DNA from: VRUE01 sp963745915
GTDB taxonomy: Bacteria; Actinomycetota; Thermoleophilia; Solirubrobacterales; 70-9
Reading direction: 5' to 3'
Length of the DNA: 64,000 bases
Assembly (NCBI GenBank): GCA_963745915.1
Contig: CAVUZA010000002.1
Location: 2,356,001-2,420,000 of the forward strand
Shown here: in pieces, positions 61,661 through 64,000 of the stretch
Numbering within the stretch: the first letter of the stretch is position 1
Layout: each line of letters starts with the position of its first letter
Made by a program: the position numbers and the translations under genes
The notes under the pieces: generated by a model
Databases searched by the model: none
Told to the model about the DNA's origin: nothing
What the model saw: the letters and a program-made list of their open reading frames with translations, nothing else

Positions 61661-61950
61661 CAGGCCTCGGCCTGGGGCGAGGGGGCGCGGAAGGAGCCGT
61701 CGTGGGGGTCCGGCGCCTGGGCGAGCACGTCCTCGCGCGGCCAGCTCGGCCGCGGCTCGTCGGGGCGCAGGACGTTCTCCAGGTCGACGACGTGGGCGGT
61801 CGGCTCGACCCCGTCGAGGTCGAGCTCGGAGATCCGGTCGACGTGCTCGAGGATGCCGGAGAGCTCCCCGGCCATCCTCTCGACCTCGGCCTCGCTCAGG
61901 CCCAGCCGGGCCAGCCGGGCGACGTGCAGCACCTGCTCGCGCTCGATCAC
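61660..61950 (-). CDS. gatC: Asp/Glu-tRNA amidotransferase subunit C
   Basis: 96 aa from GTG 61950. VIEREQVLHVARLARLGLSE at the start and MAGELSGILEHVDRISELD, DGVEPTAHVVDLENVLRPDEP, typical of the belt-like subunit that wraps GatA and GatB. Order gatC-gatA-gatB with one-base and eight-base overlaps. Divergent from the small membrane protein gene. Confidence 0.95.
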   Translation of the reverse strand: MIEREQVLHVARLARLGLSEAEVERMAGELSGILEHVDRISELDLDGVEPTAHVVDLENVLRPDEPRPSWPREDVLAQAPDPHDGSFRAPSPQAEA

Positions 61951-61983
61951 GGGCGTGATTCTAGGAGTTAGAGTCCAGACGGG

Positions 61984-62427
61984 ATGAGAGGGGAGAAAGC
62001 CGAGCGGTTCGTCGTCCTCGCCCTGCGCCTGCTGGCGGCCAGCTTCGCCGTCGTCGGCCTCCTCTTCATCGCCGTGCCCAGCGGCGTGCTCGACACGATC
62101 TCCGACCTGGGCGAATGGCTCGGCAACGAGAGCCGCGCGCCGCACACCCAGGAGGACCTCTGGCTGGCGCTCGGCTTCGCCTACATGGTGGTGATCACCG
62201 GCATCTGCCTCGTCACCCAGGCCGACGTCGTCCGCTACCGGCCGCTGCTGCTGGTCCTGGCCGCCGGCAAGGCGGCCTCCTCGCTGGCCTCGCTGGCCTT
62301 CTTCCTGATCGACGGGCAGGTCTTCATCTACCTGCTCAACTTCCTCGTCGACGGCTTCCTGGCGCTGCTCTCGCTCTGGCTCTTCGCCCTCGCCGGGCGG
62401 GTCGGGCGAGCCGCCGCGCCCGGCTGA
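61984..62427 (+). CDS. Four-helix membrane protein of unknown function
   Basis: 147 aa from ATG 61984 with TGAGAGGGGAG upstream. Hydrophobic helices at about residues 10-30, 58-78, 85-110 and 112-138 (for example ALRLLAASFAVVGLLFIAVP and LWLALGFAYMVVITGICLVT). It precedes the GMC oxidoreductase and ends in the same frame as the start of that gene. No family recognised. Confidence 0.7.
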   Translation: MRGEKAERFVVLALRLLAASFAVVGLLFIAVPSGVLDTISDLGEWLGNESRAPHTQEDLWLALGFAYMVVITGICLVTQADVVRYRPLLLVLAAGKAASSLASLAFFLIDGQVFIYLLNFLVDGFLALLSLWLFALAGRVGRAAAPG

Positions 62428-62487
62428 CAGCGCCCGCCGGGGCTCTCGGCCGCCGAGCAGCGCACCCTGAGCGCGATCTGCGCGGCG

Positions 62488-62838
62488 ATGGCGCCCGGCA
62501 CCGGCGGCCTGCCCGCGGCCGAGCGCGAGGTCGAGGTCTCGGGGCGGGTCGCCGCCTTCCTCGCCTCCGCCTCGCCGCGGGCGCTGGGCCGGATCCGGCT
62601 CGGCCTGCGCGCCTTCGAGCTGCTGCCCTTCCCCTGGCGCTTCAGCCGCCTCGACCCGGGAGCGCAGGCGGACTTCCTGCGCCGCATGGAGGGCTCGCGG
62701 CTCGGCCTCCACCACGAGCTGCTGCTGATGGCCAAGGTGCTGACCACGGTCGGCTACGCGGCGGACCCCCGGGTCGAGGCCGCGGTCGGCGCCCGCACCG
62801 AGTGCCGCCTCGCCGACGGCTCCCTCCCCCGCCCCCCG
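62488..62838 (+). CDS. GMC oxidoreductase, N-terminal helical domain (first part before a frame break)
   Basis: Homology to the N-terminal domain seen in long-chain alcohol oxidase-type GMC proteins begins at about 62443 (LSAAEQRTLSAICAAM) and continues through VSGRVAAFLASASPRALGRI, FSRLDPGAQADFLRRMEGS and VGARTECRLADGS. There is no standard start before ATG 62488; the preceding gene ends in the same frame at 62427. A palindrome at 62836-62895 lies exactly where the frame changes to that of the FAD domain. Confidence 0.6.
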
Positions 62839-62895
62839 CCGCTGACTTCGTGGTTTTGGACGCATATGCACCCCAAACCGGGAAGTCAGCGGCGG
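62836..62895. repeat. Inverted repeat at the GMC frame break (element G)
   Basis: CCGCCGCTGACTTC (62836-62849) and GAAGTCAGCGGCGG (62882-62895), 14 bp perfect; inside, GGTTTTGG and CCCCAAACC make further partial pairs around GCATATGC. Beyond the ends, CCTCCCCC and GGGGGAGG extend the symmetry (62823-62904). The reading frame differs on its two sides. Confidence 0.8.
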
Positions 62896-64000
62896 AGGGG
62901 GAGGAATGCGACGTGGTGGTCGTCGGGTCGGGGGCGGGTGGGGCGGTGGCGGCGGCGACCCTGGCCGAGGCCGGGCTCGATGTGATCGTGCTCGAGGCGG
63001 GCGAGGCGTATGACCGCGACAGCTACCCGAGCGACCCGCTGGCGGCGATCGCGGCGCTCTACCGCGACGGCGGCCTGACGATCGCCGAGGGCCGGCCGGC
63101 GATCCCGGTCCCGGTCGGGCGCGCCGCCGGCGGCACCACCGTGGTCAACTCGGGCACCTGCTTCCGGGCGCCCGACCCGGTCCTCGCCGAGTGGCGAGAG
63201 CGCTTCGGCCTCGAGTGGGCCGGCGACCTGGCGCCCCACTTCGCCGCGGCCGAGGAGTTCCTGCGGGTGGCGCCGGTCGACGTCGAGCGCATGGGCCGCA
63301 ACGGCCAGCTGACGATGGAGGGGGCGGCGGCGCTCGGCGCCTCCGGCGGCCCGATCGCCCGCAACGCCGGCCCCTGCGTGCAGTGCAGCTCCTGCCCGCT
63401 CGGCTGCCGGATCGACGCCAAGCGCGGCATGCACGTCAGCTACCTGCCCCGCGCCGTCGCCGCCGGAGCGCGGCTGCTCACCGGCGTCGAAGCCGACCGC
63501 GTCCTGGTCGAGCGCGGCCGCGCCGTCGGCGTCGCCACCTCCCCCGCCGACGGGCCTAAAAGTGGAGATATAGGCCACATTCAGGCCCGTCGGCGGGGGT
63601 TCGGGGTGCGGGCGCGGGTGGCGACGATCATTGCCGGCGGGGCGCTGGGGACGCCGGAGCTGCTGCTGCGCTCGGGGCTGGGCGGGCGCCACGTGGGACA
63701 CAACCTCCACATCCACCCCGCCTCCTGGGTCGGCGCCCGCTACGAGGAGGAGGTGCGGGGCTGGGACGGCGTGATGCAGAGCTACTACGTCGACGAGTGG
63801 GAGCGCGAGCGGCTGCTGCTCGAGGCGACCTTCACCCCACTCGGCTTCGGCGGCGCCTGGCTGCCGGGGACCGGCCGCGAGCACCAGCGGGCGATGCTCG
63901 ACTTCGGCCACGTCGGCTCGATCGGCGTCCACCTCTCCGACGCCTCCAGCGGCCGGGTGCGGCTGGCGGGCAACGGCGCGATGCGAGTCGGCTACTCCCT
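62850..64000 (+). CDS. GMC-family oxidoreductase, FAD domain (runs off the window edge)
   Basis: FAD flavoprotein. From GTG 62850 (uncertain start): dinucleotide-binding CDVVVVGSGAGGAVAAATLA, VIVLEAGEAYDRDSYPSDP, GGTTVVNSGTCFRAPD, a cysteine cluster PCVQCSSCPLGC, and ATIIAGGALGTPELLLRSG (GMC signature 2), then HIHPASWVGARYEEE. Best match is to long-chain alcohol oxidase/dehydrogenase-like GMC enzymes. The C-terminal substrate domain is cut off by the window end. It carries a second palindrome in frame (63541-63599). Confidence 0.82.
   Translation, partial: MVLDAYAPQTGKSAAEGEECDVVVVGSGAGGAVAAATLAEAGLDVIVLEAGEAYDRDSYPSDPLAAIAALYRDGGLTIAEGRPAIPVPVGRAAGGTTVVNSGTCFRAPDPVLAEWRERFGLEWAGDLAPHFAAAEEFLRVAPVDVERMGRNGQLTMEGAAALGASGGPIARNAGPCVQCSSCPLGCRIDAKRGMHVSYLPRAVAAGARLLTGVEADRVLVERGRAVGVATSPADGPKSGDIGHIQARRRGFGVRARVATIIAGGALGTPELLLRSGLGGRHVGHNLHIHPASWVGARYEEEVRGWDGVMQSYYVDEWERERLLLEATFTPLGFGGAWLPGTGREHQRAMLDFGHVGSIGVHLSDASSGRVRLAGNGAMRVGYS
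63541..63599. repeat. 17-bp perfect inverted repeat inside the GMC gene (element H)
   Basis: CCCCCGCCGACGGGCCT (63541-63557) and AGGCCCGTCGGCGGGGG (63583-63599) with a 25-nt loop AAAAGTGGAGATATAGGCCA. In frame it encodes PADGPKSGDIGHIQARRRGF between VGVAT and VRARVATIIAGG, where homologues usually have only a few residues. The reading frame stays open across it. Confidence 0.9.

Noticed and set aside
61984..62487. Fusion of the small membrane protein with the GMC N-terminal domain through the shared-frame TGA at 62425
   Set aside because: The frames align, but the membrane protein has a normal end, and a second explanation (missing start of the GMC gene) is as good; no evidence of readthrough.

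Overview
The window is a 64 kb piece of a GC-rich (roughly 70% G+C), gene-dense bacterial chromosome. Many GTG and TTG starts, 4-nt stop/start overlaps, an actinobacterial-type SerC, a CysO-like sulfur carrier, RTX-repeat and TolB-like secreted proteins, and a classical menaquinone set point to an actinobacterium of the class Thermoleophilia (Solirubrobacter/Conexibacter relatives). That placement is inference from gene content. There is no phage, transposase, CRISPR array or rRNA. One tRNA (Arg, anticodon CCG) is present.

Layout. 1-1.9 kb: pyrR-pyrB-pyrC under a probable PyrR-binding RNA element. 2-5.6 kb: alpha/beta hydrolase, RNase Z, tRNA-Arg, a membrane-anchored unknown and an SRAP protein. 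5.6-8.9 kb: a thrC-cysO-rfbF-rfbG run headed by a SAM-I riboswitch and an intrinsic terminator. 9.2-17.3 kb: corA, a HIT hydrolase, a phosphomannomutase, a metallo-beta-lactamase-fold protein, a large secreted unknown and a lipid kinase. 17.4-22.1 kb: rel and recJ. 22.5-31.3 kb: leuB, leuDC with an XRE-cupin regulator, tetR-clc, and leuA with a leucine-rich leader peptide. 31.4-39 kb: MFS exporter, RTX protein, quinone reductase, serA-serC, cupin, ilvC. 39-51.8 kb: menE, menB-A-C-D, acyltransferase, a beta-propeller protein, menF-ilvH-ilvB. 51.9-56.9 kb: UDP-sulfoquinovose synthase plus three membrane glycosyltransferases. 57-64 kb: type II NADH dehydrogenase, gatCAB and a GMC oxidoreductase running off the edge.

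The genes form a biosynthetic core: pyrimidines, branched-chain amino acids (leuA, B, C, D; ilvB, H, C), serine (serA, C), methionine/threonine/cysteine sulfur flow (thrC-cysO), menaquinone (menA-F) with an NADH:quinone oxidoreductase that would reduce it, and Asp/Glu-tRNA amidation (gatCAB). Three RNA-level controls can be read directly: a PyrR loop, a SAM-I riboswitch and a Leu leader peptide.

The most unusual property is the density of long, near-perfect inverted repeats. At least five families (here A to E, two or three copies each) and several single examples lie between genes, and some lie inside reading frames (recJ, a GMC oxidoreductase, a GT39-like gene, possibly menC). Family E stands out. 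Three copies have completely different but perfectly paired stems around a loop of exactly 46 nt with two conserved boxes, which is the covariation signature of a structured RNA or hairpin DNA element. Separately, recJ, gatB and ndh each carry one extra base, most likely sequence errors.
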